DNA from: an uncultured Prevotella sp.
Lineage (GTDB): Bacteria; Bacteroidota; Bacteroidia; Bacteroidales; Bacteroidaceae
Assembly: GCA_944319815.1 (NCBI GenBank)
Contig: CALUEX010000009.1
Span: forward strand, 1 to 64,000
Direction of reading: 5' to 3'
DNA length: 64,000 nucleotides
Below the pieces are notes generated by a model. That model had not been told where the DNA came from. It was given only the letters and a program-made list of their open reading frames with translations, and searched no databases. This document shows positions 27,830 through 36,295 of the stretch, piece by piece (the first letter of the stretch is position 1; each line of letters begins with the position of its first letter). Both the position numbers and the translations under genes were made by a program.

Positions 27830-28386
27830 GATAAGAAGTCAGAGAAGTTACAGAAGTTGACGCTATCTGCGTCCGCTAAGAAGTTAAAGACAAATGTCTT
27901 GTCGTAAAACGTTATAAACTGGCGGACGTGACCAACGCTGGCATCTTGTTTTGTAAAAGACGGCAAAACGCCTTGTAAAAGGTGCCGAATTAGAACGTAA
28001 AAGGTGGCTTTTCGCACTGCGAAAAGCCACCTTTTGCATTGTTGTAGTTAAGTTATTGATTATAAGAATGTTATGTCAGGCAGGCCGTATGGCTTGACAA
28101 GACATCTGCGAAAAGGTGAACATATCGTTTAAACCCAAATCGGTCATTAGGCTTCATCCGTATTTCGTGCTGCTGCCAGGCAGGTTGTTTTCCACTTTTA
28201 TCGAAGATGTAGCGGGCTACACCGGGAAAAAGTGGGAAACAAGATGACGGCGGCAGTGCGGAAGATGGATGAAGAGCTGACAATCAATCAGTAATGTATG
28301 ATAAGCGTTCCAATGACCGATTGGGGTTAAAGGTATTGCTTTTGACTTCTTGGCGGACGCAGAGAGCGTCAACTTCTGTAACTTCT
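27830..28386. repeat. Nested inverted-repeat spacer between convergent genes
   Basis: The outer arms, about 27830-27892 and 28345-28397 (the latter runs into the end of the next gene), are inverted GAAGTT-type tracts sharing GACGC-ATCTGCGTCCGC. An inner imperfect palindrome covers about 28130-28327, with arms beginning AATCGGTCATT and ending AATGACCGATT, and a GTAGC/GCTAC tip near 28210. An AAAAGG-family hairpin at 27999-28035 has a 17-bp perfect stem. There are no genes. Confidence 0.7.
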
Positions 28387-29685
28387 TTAACTTCTTTTCT
28401 TTAAATACTCGTAGCCTATCTTGCACCGCAGGCATTCCTTGCGGTCGCAATACTCGCGTTTCAACTGTATCAACGCCTGGCTGTCGCCGGCGTTGTCGGC
28501 CTGCAAACCGCACTGCCGCCAGAGGCGCACGATGTGGTTGTTCTCGGCCTTTAGCTGCGCAAGGATGTCGAAGGCACGGCCGCACAAGGTCTCGTCGTTG
28601 CGGTGGCGGCCATAGGCGAACAGCATCGGCACGGCCGTGTTGACAACCAACAGGTCTAAAGACGTGGCCGAGAGCCCCTTGTGCGAGCGGCAACTCGTGG
28701 AACCGAAGGTGTAATGCGTCTCCCAATAGGGCGTCACCTCGGTGGCCAACAGGCTGCGCATCTGGTCGGCCGTGGCGCATTCGGCCAGGCGGCTGAGGTC
28801 GGCACGGCGCGAGTGGTACAGCCTCGCGAGCTGCGAAAGGCGTATGTGGGGAAAGTTCTGGGGCCGCATCCTCAGGAACTTCCACGCCGTCCAGTCAATC
28901 GGCTGCAGCCCGAACTTATGGGCCAGGTAGTCGTATTCGGCCTTCAACTTGCCGAAGTAGCCCTCGCGCTCGGCGTCGGCGCGGTAACGCTCCGGCACGG
29001 CTTCAGGGCAAAGCAAGCCGGCCTGGCCCATGAACATGGCCTCAACCTGGAAGAGGTCGTCCCTGTGGTGGGCGACAGCCGACAGCGGCACGGCCAAAGC
29101 CCAGCGCTCGAAGGCATCGCCGTTGACGCCGAAACCATAGTTGCGCGCCATGGTGACGAACAGCGCAGCCTCCCAAGAGCCGCCGCAAAGCTCCACGCGG
29201 CGTGCTATGTCGGCGGTCTTGCGCTCTAAGCGCTCGGCCAGTAGGCGGCTCATCCAGCCATGCACCGTAAGGCGGTCGAGCCCGGGCACGACGGCGCGGC
29301 ACGGCGGATAACGGTCTTCACGCAACAGTGCGGCATAGTTGTCGCTGACGCTACGCGGCACGTCCATCTGCACCTGGGGCACACGGCGGCCGGCCGACGT
29401 AACGGCGTCGGCGTCCGCCTCACCCACGACGTGCAGCACCACGTTGTCGTAAGCGGCGTCGCGGTCATGGCCGTGGGCAGTCCACAGCGACGACTTATCA
29501 TGTATCTCGACGTTCCCGACCCACACCGTGCCGCCGAGCTTGACCTTCGCGTTGAAGAAGTCAGGGCCCGCGTCGGTGTTCTGCAGCCCCGTGTCGATGA
29601 CCTCCACGGCCAGCCCGTCAGTGGTAACCAATGGCTTCAGGGGGAACATCTTGTGCTTCCATGCGTATTGGAGGAGTGCTTCCAT
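28387..29685 (-). CDS. DUF2851 family protein
   Basis: 432 aa. It begins MEALLQYAWKHKMF, and the next section contains TGLQNTDAGPDFFNAKV, both typical of the DUF2851 family conserved in Bacteroidota. No function is established. It is not membrane-associated and has no signal peptide. A C-terminal Cys cluster (CDRKECLRCK) could bind metal. A second recognisable block is the WETHYTFG...HKGLS segment. It is convergent with the pectinesterase, and its 3' end overlaps the inverted repeat tract there. Confidence 0.9.
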   Translation of the reverse strand: MEALLQYAWKHKMFPLKPLVTTDGLAVEVIDTGLQNTDAGPDFFNAKVKLGGTVWVGNVEIHDKSSLWTAHGHDRDAAYDNVVLHVVGEADADAVTSAGRRVPQVQMDVPRSVSDNYAALLREDRYPPCRAVVPGLDRLTVHGWMSRLLAERLERKTADIARRVELCGGSWEAALFVTMARNYGFGVNGDAFERWALAVPLSAVAHHRDDLFQVEAMFMGQAGLLCPEAVPERYRADAEREGYFGKLKAEYDYLAHKFGLQPIDWTAWKFLRMRPQNFPHIRLSQLARLYHSRRADLSRLAECATADQMRSLLATEVTPYWETHYTFGSTSCRSHKGLSATSLDLLVVNTAVPMLFAYGRHRNDETLCGRAFDILAQLKAENNHIVRLWRQCGLQADNAGDSQALIQLKREYCDRKECLRCKIGYEYLKKRS

Positions 29686-29697
29686 ATCTTCATTCAG

Positions 29698-29785
29698 GAG
29701 TTAAAGTAGTTAAAGAAGTTTTTTCGCTTTGCTCAAAGAAATTTCGTTCACCTTGCTCATTAAGTAGTTAAAGACGAATGCTTCG
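29698..29785. repeat. GTTAAAG short-period tract
   Basis: GAGTTAAAGTAGTTAAAG units, then a TTCGCTTTGCTC segment, and a closing GTTAAAGACGAATGCTTCG. It is the same class as 10817-10957 and 27840-27900. Confidence 0.7.
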
Positions 29786-29837
29786 TTGTCTGATTAATGG
29801 CGGGGGTAAGGCTTATCCCATGCCAATGCAAAGCTAC

Positions 29838-29875
29838 AAAAAAATCCCGGACGGCATAACGCCTCCGGGATTTTT
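29838..29875 (-). terminator. Terminator of the surface-protein operon
   Basis: AAAAATCCCGGA pairs with TCCGGGATTTTT across a 12-base loop. It lies 34 bases beyond the stop of the calycin-like gene. Confidence 0.85.
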
Positions 29876-29908
29876 GTCATACAATGTATTTGAAATATTT
29901 ACATATCG

Positions 29909-30859
29909 TTATTTCTTGAGCACCTTAACGGTCGTGCCGTCAGCCTTGCGCACGATGTTGATGCCCTTCTGCATCTCGTTCAGCTTCTTACCGCTGAGGT
30001 CGTAGATAGCCTCAACACCGTTGTCGGTGGTAGTCGTAATGTTGTTGATGCCGCTTGTAATGTCTTTACCGAATGTTACACTGATGTTCATTTCTCCCAA
30101 GCTGATGGTTATGACTGTGTAAAGTTCCTTGTCTGTCATCTTACCAGTCATCTCGATTGGTACGGTAGTTCCAGCCATAGCCCATTCAATGTCGGCGTCG
30201 TCACCTTCTTTGATTGTGACAGGAGCGTTGAACGTAAAGTTTTTGATGCCTTCCACATCAGTCATTTCTACGTCGTTGATTTCAATAGTCCCGACGTTCA
30301 TAGTTCCAATAGCACCCATTGCGAACGCGAAGTTCTTTAGTGCGATGGTATATTTGCCATCCTTTTGGTCGGTTACGTAAATGCTTTGTTTGCCCTCAGT
30401 CAAGGGGTTCCCGTTCATGCTTACGCTCAAATTGTCGTCGTATATGGCAACTCCGTAAATGGCACTGATGTCCATTCCTAATGCGGAGATTGACATTTCA
30501 AGATACAGTTTGTCGCCTTTCATGTAGCCGTTGTTTTTCAATGTAACGTCGGCAGAACCGATAAACGGAACCTTTATTGAGGTTTTTGCCTCTTCAAAGT
30601 ATGTGTACCCTTCAGTGTCGTCATTGCCTTTTACATTTTCAAGGTTGATGTCTCCGATATTAAGAGAACCGAACTTAAAGTCTTTAAGTGTTAAGTTATA
30701 CAGTCCGTCGGAGTTTTCCACTTCATCTACAATCATCTTTGTAGCAGGTGTGTTGGTGCTTGAACCTGCCAATGTCACAACAAGATTGTCGGTGTAATCC
30801 TTTGCGTTAGTCGCCAAAGCCATCACAGCTGCGGCCATAAGTGTAAAAATTTTCTTCAT
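29909..30859 (-). CDS. Calycin-like domain-containing secreted protein
   Basis: 316 aa with a signal peptide of about 19 residues (ends TNAKD). Two similar halves (about 22-150 and 155-265) each read as a lipocalin-type beta barrel: repeated F-x-F-G-x-L-x-I-G-x-I patterns, FKFGSLNIGDINLENV in the first and FAFAMGAIGTMNVGTIEI in the second. This fits the calycin-like family of Bacteroidales surface proteins; the ligand is unknown. The tail (MQKGINIVRKADGTTVKVL) resembles those of the two pectin esterases. It is the last gene of an operon with the beta-barrel and PCMD lipoprotein, 24 bases after the former. Its base composition is more AT-rich than its neighbours. Confidence 0.75.
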   Translation of the reverse strand: MKKIFTLMAAAVMALATNAKDYTDNLVVTLAGSSTNTPATKMIVDEVENSDGLYNLTLKDFKFGSLNIGDINLENVKGNDDTEGYTYFEEAKTSIKVPFIGSADVTLKNNGYMKGDKLYLEMSISALGMDISAIYGVAIYDDNLSVSMNGNPLTEGKQSIYVTDQKDGKYTIALKNFAFAMGAIGTMNVGTIEINDVEMTDVEGIKNFTFNAPVTIKEGDDADIEWAMAGTTVPIEMTGKMTDKELYTVITISLGEMNISVTFGKDITSGINNITTTTDNGVEAIYDLSGKKLNEMQKGINIVRKADGTTVKVLKK

Positions 30860-30883
30860 CTTTTTTCCTTTTTTTGTTGTTGA

Positions 30884-31636
30884 TTATTTAATTCTATATG
30901 AAATACCTATTGTCCCGTAAATCGGATAAAGGTCTTGCTCAATGGTGTCGAAGCTGTCGTGGAAGATGTCGGTAAAGCCCCACGAGAGGTCGGCAAAGCA
31001 GCCCCAGTGCTTGTGGAAATACCAATCTACGCCGAGCAACATACCAAACTGCCATGAGCGCATGGAGTCTGAAAAGTCGTATGTGCCGCGACTGCCCTCG
31101 TCGGAGCCTATCTCCACCTTCTGCCCAGTAGGGTCCCCGACGCGGATGTAGCCGCCGTAGGCATAGCCCGTGAACTTGTGCGAGCGCACGTATGAGAGAT
31201 ACGGGCCGAGCTTCAGGTGCACGTTCTTGTTGAAGGCGTAGGTGGCCTGTATGGGCAGGGTCAGCATCCACTGCGTCACGTCCATGCTGACGCCGCCGGT
31301 GAAGTTGCCCTCAAGCCGCTGGCTTCCTCGCACGAAGGCCATGTGGTAGTTCTTTACGGAGGCCTCTACCTTCATCCCTTTGTTTTCGAGGAACAGCCCG
31401 GTGCTTATGCCCCAGTGTTCTGAAATGTCGCGGTAGACGCCGAGACCGAGGTTGAAGTTAGGTGTTAGGGTGTACTTGTCCATGCTCCTTATCGTGGCGG
31501 GCATCCCCATCGGGGCGGTGCCTCCTATGCTGTAGCCGAAGCGCAGGTTGTACGTAAGGTTGTCGAGCAGGCCGGCGGCCTGTGTTTGAACCGCTGCTAA
31601 GGCGGCCAGTATTATGGTGAATATCGCTTTTCTCAT
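30884..31636 (-). CDS. Outer-membrane beta-barrel protein (porin/PorT-like family)
   Basis: 250 aa from the ATG at 31636. This start overlaps the previous stop as ATGA, whereas the longer frame would begin inside the upstream gene. The signal peptide is about 21 residues (QTQA|AG). The rest shows alternating amphipathic strands such as LRFGYSIGG, FNLGLGVYR, ISTGLFLENKG and a C-terminal IYGTIGISYRIK. This pattern suits the OMP_b-brl_2 group of small eight-strand barrels. No substrate can be inferred. Translational coupling to the PCMD lipoprotein suggests a shared complex or function. Confidence 0.8.
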   Translation of the reverse strand: MRKAIFTIILAALAAVQTQAAGLLDNLTYNLRFGYSIGGTAPMGMPATIRSMDKYTLTPNFNLGLGVYRDISEHWGISTGLFLENKGMKVEASVKNYHMAFVRGSQRLEGNFTGGVSMDVTQWMLTLPIQATYAFNKNVHLKLGPYLSYVRSHKFTGYAYGGYIRVGDPTGQKVEIGSDEGSRGTYDFSDSMRSWQFGMLLGVDWYFHKHWGCFADLSWGFTDIFHDSFDTIEQDLYPIYGTIGISYRIK

Positions 31637-32814
31637 GGCTGTTCTGTTTGTTCGGCGCATATTACTTTCAGTTCGTCTATGTAGAGTGTGCTGCCGATTG
31701 CACCCTTGAACGTTGCCCCTTCGATGCTCGACGTGGCTACCACGGCGAGGTTGTAGCCTCGGTTGGCAAGCAGTTCGCGGTCAATCTCGGATCTGTACTC
31801 GAAGTTGACTGTGAATTCTGTCCAGTCGTCAGTGTCGGTAATGTCGGGCACTTGGGCAATGGCCACCACCTGCGGACTGGTCTTCACGTCGTCGCCGTGC
31901 AGCGTGAAGGCGTTGCCGTCAGCATCCTGGTTGCGGTAGAGCACGGCGTATATGTCGCCGCGGTCTTGCGAACCGGCTATAGGCTGGCGTTTCCCGTCAA
32001 CGCACTGGCCGGCCGACTTATACTTATACCACCCCGTAAACTGCAACGGCTCGCGGTTGAACGAACGGCCGAAGCTGGTGGCCTGCATTGCGCCGTCCGT
32101 GCCCGAAAGGGCCTTGCTGGCATCGAACTCGCCGATGAAAAGGTTTCCTGCGGCTATGCCCATGCTGACAATACTGCCGAAGTCGCCCGTGCTCTTGGTC
32201 TCCAACTTGACGCCCTTGCCTATGTAACCGTCGCTTACGGACACCGAGGGATAGTCCTCAGCAGGCATCGTGCCGCCCAAGAATTGCGCGCTAAGGTTGA
32301 AGCCGGGATTGCCCGTGGCCCAGTTGCCCATCCACTCGCCAGACGACGAGAGGTCGCTCCACTCGTAATACTGCCCCCCGGCAGCTCCGTCAACGAGGCG
32401 CGTGTTCTCGAAGCTGTATTCGCTGACGTTGTAGGCCACGCGGAACGAAACGTTGTAACTCTTCTGCCACGAGCCGTCTTGCGACGTCACGGTGTAGACC
32501 ACGGTGCGGCCGTCGCTGAAGTCGTGCACCGTTCCGCTTGCCGGACTTACCGTGGCGCCCTCGGTCAGGCGGAACTGCGGCGCAACGGCCGAAACGTCGG
32601 CGCCCTCCTTCATCTCGAACGTTATCTCGGTGGCGTCAGAAAGCACGTTGACAAGTGTGTCGCTGGCAGAGAAGAATATCTCGGTAGGATTGTCGATATG
32701 CACGTAAGCCTGTTCTATGTCGCACTCGGCGTTGAGCGGCTCGTCCTTGAAACAAGACGTGAGCGAGCCGCACAAGGCCGCAACGAGCATCAGGTTGTAG
32801 GTCTTCATATTCAT
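31633..32814 (-). CDS. PCMD domain-containing lipoprotein
   Basis: 393 aa with a lipoprotein signal: hydrophobic stretch and lipobox LTSC, Cys21 as the acylated residue. Residues about 40-135 form an Ig-like domain of the kind that precedes PCMD (TVVYTVTSQDGSWQKSYNV). The PCMD domain fills the rest and ends with GSTLYIDELKV. It is probably an outer-leaflet glycan-binding or substrate-capturing protein; the ligand is unknown. It heads a three-gene operon with a small barrel and a calycin-like protein, expressed from a consensus promoter 23 bases upstream. Confidence 0.82.
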   Translation of the reverse strand: MNMKTYNLMLVAALCGSLTSCFKDEPLNAECDIEQAYVHIDNPTEIFFSASDTLVNVLSDATEITFEMKEGADVSAVAPQFRLTEGATVSPASGTVHDFSDGRTVVYTVTSQDGSWQKSYNVSFRVAYNVSEYSFENTRLVDGAAGGQYYEWSDLSSSGEWMGNWATGNPGFNLSAQFLGGTMPAEDYPSVSVSDGYIGKGVKLETKSTGDFGSIVSMGIAAGNLFIGEFDASKALSGTDGAMQATSFGRSFNREPLQFTGWYKYKSAGQCVDGKRQPIAGSQDRGDIYAVLYRNQDADGNAFTLHGDDVKTSPQVVAIAQVPDITDTDDWTEFTVNFEYRSEIDRELLANRGYNLAVVATSSIEGATFKGAIGSTLYIDELKVICAEQTEQP

Positions 32815-32836
32815 ATATAATAGGTGAAATTGGGTG

Positions 32837-32868
32837 CAAAGTTAAGCCAAAATGCGCTCTCTTCCAAA
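32837..32868 (-). promoter_or_regulatory. Consensus promoter of the surface-protein operon
   Basis: On the minus strand: TTTG (32868-32865), 20 bases, then TAACTTTG (32844-32837). It lies 22 bases before the lipoprotein ATG. Confidence 0.8.
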
Positions 32869-33186
32869 TTTTTTGATGAATACTGCGTGTTTTTCGTTAA
32901 AAAATTTTACTCATGACAACCATTTAACGACAAACGTGTGTTGCGCAGGATTAGCGAACCTGCGCAACCGGCCGGGAGAATTTGCGAACCGCCTCCGATG
33001 TGCAAAACTATCGGTTCACGGCATCTTGTCACTCACCCGGATTGCGGACGGGCCGCAATACGTGGCCTTTCGGCGCGCAACTTGCGGCAAATGGCAACGC
33101 AAGAGGCCACCTTTTGCAGGGCAAAAGGTGGCCTCTCGGTAAACGGTTGTGCGCCAGCGCATTACGCGCCGGGCCGCCGCTGCGCC
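32869..33186. other. Spacer with two hairpins
   Basis: A gene-free stretch with a 10-bp hairpin, GTTGCGCAGG against CCTGCGCAAC, at 32940-32968, and an AAAAGG-family hairpin at 33102-33136 (AGAGGCCACCTTTTGC against its complement). The latter lies 50 bases after the superoxide reductase stop and probably ends that transcript. Confidence 0.65.
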
Positions 33187-33564
33187 TTACTTAGACTTCC
33201 ACTGGCCGTGGAGGTTGCAGTATTCGCGGGCGTAAACGTCCTCGGCGTCGGTCATGAATACTGCTTCGGGCTTGTCGCCGGGCTTGAGGTAACGGCGCTG
33301 CGTCTTGTCGCCCTCTACCAGCTCAATCCACTCGATGTAGTGGTTGTCGAGCATCGGATGGTCAACCTCGCCCACCTTGACGCGGTAACCTCCGTCGATT
33401 TTCTCGATTACGGGCACGTGCTTCTCCGTTGCGGCGTCAACGCTGTTCTCGGCCAGCAGCTTCATGGGCTGGCCGCAGCATACCAACTCGCCGGCACCGG
33501 CGTGCAATACTTCTACGATGTTGCCGCACACTGTGCAGCGGTAAACTTCCTTACGGTTTGTCAT
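33187..33564 (-). CDS. Superoxide reductase (desulfoferrodoxin type)
   Basis: Reduces superoxide to hydrogen peroxide without making oxygen, in the cytoplasm of anaerobes. The N-terminal desulforedoxin-like centre has all four Cys ligands (Cys10, Cys13, Cys29, Cys30). The catalytic Fe site has His49, His69, His75, Cys116 and His119, with the nearby Glu47-Lys48 pair that usually assists catalysis. At 125 aa it is a complete two-centre (class I) enzyme. It is monocistronic and preceded by a GC-rich repeat. Confidence 0.96.
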   Translation of the reverse strand: MTNRKEVYRCTVCGNIVEVLHAGAGELVCCGQPMKLLAENSVDAATEKHVPVIEKIDGGYRVKVGEVDHPMLDNHYIEWIELVEGDKTQRRYLKPGDKPEAVFMTDAEDVYAREYCNLHGQWKSK

Positions 33565-33586
33565 AATCTTGTTCCTTTCTTTTGGG

Positions 33587-33706
33587 AAGCCCCCTCATGC
33601 TCCCCATAAGGGGGAGTTTCGGCAGGCCACCTTTATTGAATAATGTGCAATATTGCCATGCTTGGCGCGTCCCCTCCCCAGCGGGGAGGCCTCTGGAGGG
33701 GGCTGC
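33587..33706. repeat. GC-rich dyad repeats
   Basis: Two diverged copies, in opposite orientation, of the CTCCCC-GGGGAG / AGCCCCCTC unit seen at 104-135 and 10968-10998. They lie between the superoxide reductase start and the end of the protease gene. Confidence 0.55.
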
Positions 33707-33708
33707 CG

Positions 33709-35403
33709 TCATTCCGCGGTTTCGGTCTCCGGCTTGTAGGAGCCGTCGAGTATGCCGTCATACTTGGCCCGGTCGTTGACGAGGCGGAAGGCCTCCTGCA
33801 CCTGCTTGTCGTGCTTCAGGCTGTTCTCCACGCCGCCGGCCTGGAAGTAGTAGGCCGTCACGATGTCGTTGGAGATTATGTCCTTGAGCACGTCGCGGTG
33901 CATATCGAGGTCGCGCGCGATGTTGTGCTTGAGCTTCTTCTCGAGCGCGTCGAACTCGCCCTTGGCGTCGTCATAATAGCCCTCGAACTTCACTATCTCC
34001 TTCAGCTGCTTCAGGGCACGCTCGCTCTCGGGGTCGTAGGTGAAGCCGCTGGCTATGACGCGGCGCTTGAAGTCCTCGTAGTCGGCGTCGGAAATCTCGA
34101 ACTCGCCCGGCGCGGCGATGGTGGGATGGGAGGCGATGTAGTCAACCTCGTAGTTGAGCAGCACCTCGGTGGAGTCCAAGCCGCTGACCGTCAGGTAGTA
34201 GGCGATGTTTGGCAGCGAGTCGGGGCGCACCTCCAGGTCGGGCTTTATGCCGCCGCCGTCGCGCACCTCGCGGCCCCCCGCCGTGTGGAACACGTGCGTC
34301 AGGCTGTCGGGGATGTGCTCGGTGTATCCGCCGCGGGCGTGGCGGTAGTTGATGGCCTGTATGCACCGGCCGCTGGGTATGTAGTATTTGCCCGTGGTGA
34401 GCTTCAGCTGCCCGTTGTAGGATATGTCGACCGGCACCTGCACGAGGCCCTTGCCGTAGGTGCGCGTGCCGATGACTACGGCGCGGTCGAGGTCCTGCAG
34501 GCTGCCGCAGGTGATTTCGCTCGCGCTCGCGCTCTCGCCGTTCACTATGACGACTACGGGCATGACGGAGTCAACCGGGTCAACTGTAGTCACGTAGTCG
34601 TTGTTGGCGCGCTTCAGCTTCCCGCGCGTCTTGACGAGCGTCAGGCCCTTGGGCACGAACAGGTTGACGATGTTCACCGCCTCGGAAAGCGAGCCGCCGC
34701 CGTTGTTGCGCAGGTCGAGCACGAAGCCGCGCATACCCTTGTGCTTCATCTCGACGAACGCCCGGCGCACGTCCTTCGAGCAATCCTCTGTGAAGCTCGT
34801 CAGGCTAAGGTAGCCTATTTTGTCCTTCGTGAGCCCATAATAGGGCACGGCGGGCATATCGACCGAGCGGCGCGTTATGCGGAACTCCATCGTCTTGCCC
34901 GTCGAGGGGCGCTTCACCTTCAGCACGAACGTCGTGCCGGCGTCACCGCGCAGCCGCGAGCTGACCTCGCTGACGGTCTTGTCGGTCATCGTGGAGTCGT
35001 CGATGCTCAGTATGATGTCGCCCTTCTTCAGCCCCACCTCCGCGGCAGGGTTGCCGGCGTAAGGCTCGTCGATGACCACGCGCTTGAGCTGCTGGTTATA
35101 CCGTATGACGGAACCTATGCCCACGTAGCGGCCCGTTATCATCGTGCGCAGGTCGTTCACCTTGTCCTCGGGGTAATATACCGTGTAAGGGTCGAGCGAG
35201 CGCAGCATCGAGTTGATGGCCGTGCCGACCACCTCGTCGGCATCGAGCGTATCGACGTACATCAAGTCCAGGTAGCCGTAAATCTCGTTGAACACCTGCA
35301 TATTCTTGCCTACGGTGAACGTATGGTCCTTGCCCTCCTGCGCCGCGGCCGTCGTGAAGCACAGCGCGAACAAAGCGGCAAGCTGCAAAATCCTTGTCCT
35401 CAT
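33709..35403 (-). CDS. S41 family C-terminal processing peptidase
   Basis: An exported serine protease of the Tsp/CtpA family with a signal peptide of about 21 residues (TTAAAQ). The order is: N-terminal helical region with the RSLDPYTVYY motif, PDZ domain (about 90-170, with VGLKKGDIILSIDD), S41 catalytic core and a C-terminal helical domain. The Ser/Lys dyad is the middle Ser of SASASE in VNGESASASEI and the Lys of TYGKG, 25 residues later. That is the spacing of Ser430 and Lys455 in E. coli Tsp. The length of 564 aa is normal for Bacteroidota forms. The exact target is unknown. Confidence 0.93.
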   Translation of the reverse strand: MRTRILQLAALFALCFTTAAAQEGKDHTFTVGKNMQVFNEIYGYLDLMYVDTLDADEVVGTAINSMLRSLDPYTVYYPEDKVNDLRTMITGRYVGIGSVIRYNQQLKRVVIDEPYAGNPAAEVGLKKGDIILSIDDSTMTDKTVSEVSSRLRGDAGTTFVLKVKRPSTGKTMEFRITRRSVDMPAVPYYGLTKDKIGYLSLTSFTEDCSKDVRRAFVEMKHKGMRGFVLDLRNNGGGSLSEAVNIVNLFVPKGLTLVKTRGKLKRANNDYVTTVDPVDSVMPVVVIVNGESASASEITCGSLQDLDRAVVIGTRTYGKGLVQVPVDISYNGQLKLTTGKYYIPSGRCIQAINYRHARGGYTEHIPDSLTHVFHTAGGREVRDGGGIKPDLEVRPDSLPNIAYYLTVSGLDSTEVLLNYEVDYIASHPTIAAPGEFEISDADYEDFKRRVIASGFTYDPESERALKQLKEIVKFEGYYDDAKGEFDALEKKLKHNIARDLDMHRDVLKDIISNDIVTAYYFQAGGVENSLKHDKQVQEAFRLVNDRAKYDGILDGSYKPETETAE

Positions 35404-35432
35404 CTTAACGTTTGTTGATTGCGTGTTACGCG

Positions 35433-35462
35433 ATATATAGCGCTATATATAGTGCAAAGATA
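35433..35462 (-). promoter_or_regulatory. Promoter box and 18-bp palindrome before the S41 protease
   Basis: TATCTTTG (35462-35455, minus strand) is a good -7 element. Just downstream, within the early transcript, is the perfect palindrome ATATATAGCGCTATATAT (35433-35450). It could be an operator or an RNA hairpin. Confidence 0.55.
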
Positions 35463-35543
35463 AAGTTTTATAAGCGTAAAACACCGCCTTTCGGCATAAA
35501 ATTATCGTATTTTACCCTAAAATTCAATTTTTTTGCGAAAAAG

Positions 35544-35575
35544 TTTGGAGGTTTCAACAAAACTCACTACCTTTG
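35544..35575 (+). promoter_or_regulatory. Consensus promoter of tRNA-Asn
   Basis: TTTG at 35544-35547, 20 bases, then TACCTTTG at 35568-35575, about 28 bases before the mature tRNA. Confidence 0.8.
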
Positions 35576-35603
35576 CATCGCATTTGAAACATAATGCTTC
35601 ACT

Positions 35604-35677
35604 GCTTCAATAGCTCAGTTGGTTAGAGCACCTGACTGTTAATCAGGGGGTCGTTGGTTCAAGCCCATCTTGAAGCG
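35604..35677 (+). tRNA. tRNA-Asn (anticodon GTT)
   Basis: 74 nt cloverleaf: acceptor GCTTCAA/TTGAAGC, D arm GCTCAGTTGGTTAGAGC, anticodon arm CCTGA-CTGTTAA-TCAGG with anticodon GTT, and T arm with GGTTCAAGCC. There is one mismatch in the T stem. The CCA end is not encoded. The gene forms the boundary of the minus-strand accessory region that starts at 35762, but I found no second copy of its 3' end to mark an integration. Confidence 0.95.
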
Positions 35678-35678
35678 C

Positions 35679-35709
35679 AAAAGCCCGAAGGTTGTCCTTC
35701 GGGCTTTTT
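35679..35709 (+). terminator. Terminator of tRNA-Asn
   Basis: AAAAGCCCGAAGG pairs perfectly with CCTTCGGGCTTTT around a TTGT loop, with a T tail. It begins two bases after the tRNA. Confidence 0.9.
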
Positions 35710-35761
35710 GTTGTAAGAGGTTAGCCAATGCCGTGACGGCGTTGACTGAAGACGTAGGCCG

Positions 35762-36268
35762 TTACGAAGGCCGTTCACCGTCGTTGCAGCCCGTGGCGTC
35801 GGCGTCAGCCACAGCTCCATCGGCTTTGGCAGCCTGTATGTCGGCTTCGCCATGGCCGAAAGCGACCTTCATGATTTCGTCAAAATACTCGTCGAGCATA
35901 TTGCCGGGCGCACAGAGGAAGTAGCCGAACACATCCTTGTCCACCCCACCCTTCGGAACGTCTATCACGGCTTGTGCCGACAGGCGGTTGCCATCGTTGT
36001 CAAGATAAAGGTGGGCGGCACTTAACGACGAATTGTGTATCTCATTGATTTTGCACAGCAACGCCGCCTTGCATTCCTCAGGCAGGTTGAACGTCAGGCA
36101 ACTGAGATTGTACAAACACTGGCTCTCTTCGTCATAACAGATGTTGACTGACACGTCTGCTCTCTTTGTGGCAACGTCAAAATAGAAAAGGTGCTTTCCC
36201 TCGTTAATGTCGTAGCTGAACTCCATTTCGTCCAGCAGTTTTGCAACTTGTTCTTTCAGGTTCTCCAT
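35762..36268 (-). CDS. YbjN-like small acidic protein
   Basis: 168 aa, no signal peptide. Residues about 1-125 follow a helix-strand pattern (LLDEMEFSYDINEGKHLFYFDV...) like the YbjN / type III secretion chaperone-like fold; I judge this from pattern only. The C-terminus is an Ala/Asp-rich, low-complexity tail. It is the last gene of the minus-strand accessory cluster. Its leader resembles those of two of the upstream paralogues (AAAACAAGCGATT before the ATG), which suggests common control or an origin by gene duplication within the cluster. Function unknown. Confidence 0.55.
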   Translation of the reverse strand: MENLKEQVAKLLDEMEFSYDINEGKHLFYFDVATKRADVSVNICYDEESQCLYNLSCLTFNLPEECKAALLCKINEIHNSSLSAAHLYLDNDGNRLSAQAVIDVPKGGVDKDVFGYFLCAPGNMLDEYFDEIMKVAFGHGEADIQAAKADGAVADADATGCNDGERPS

Positions 36269-36295
36269 AATCGCTTGTTTTTATTAATTGTTTTT

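Noticed and set aside
33643-35418. 591-codon frame on the plus strand across the S41 protease
   Set aside because: Antisense shadow of a clear protease with signal peptide, PDZ and catalytic dyad; its own translation has no recognisable domain.
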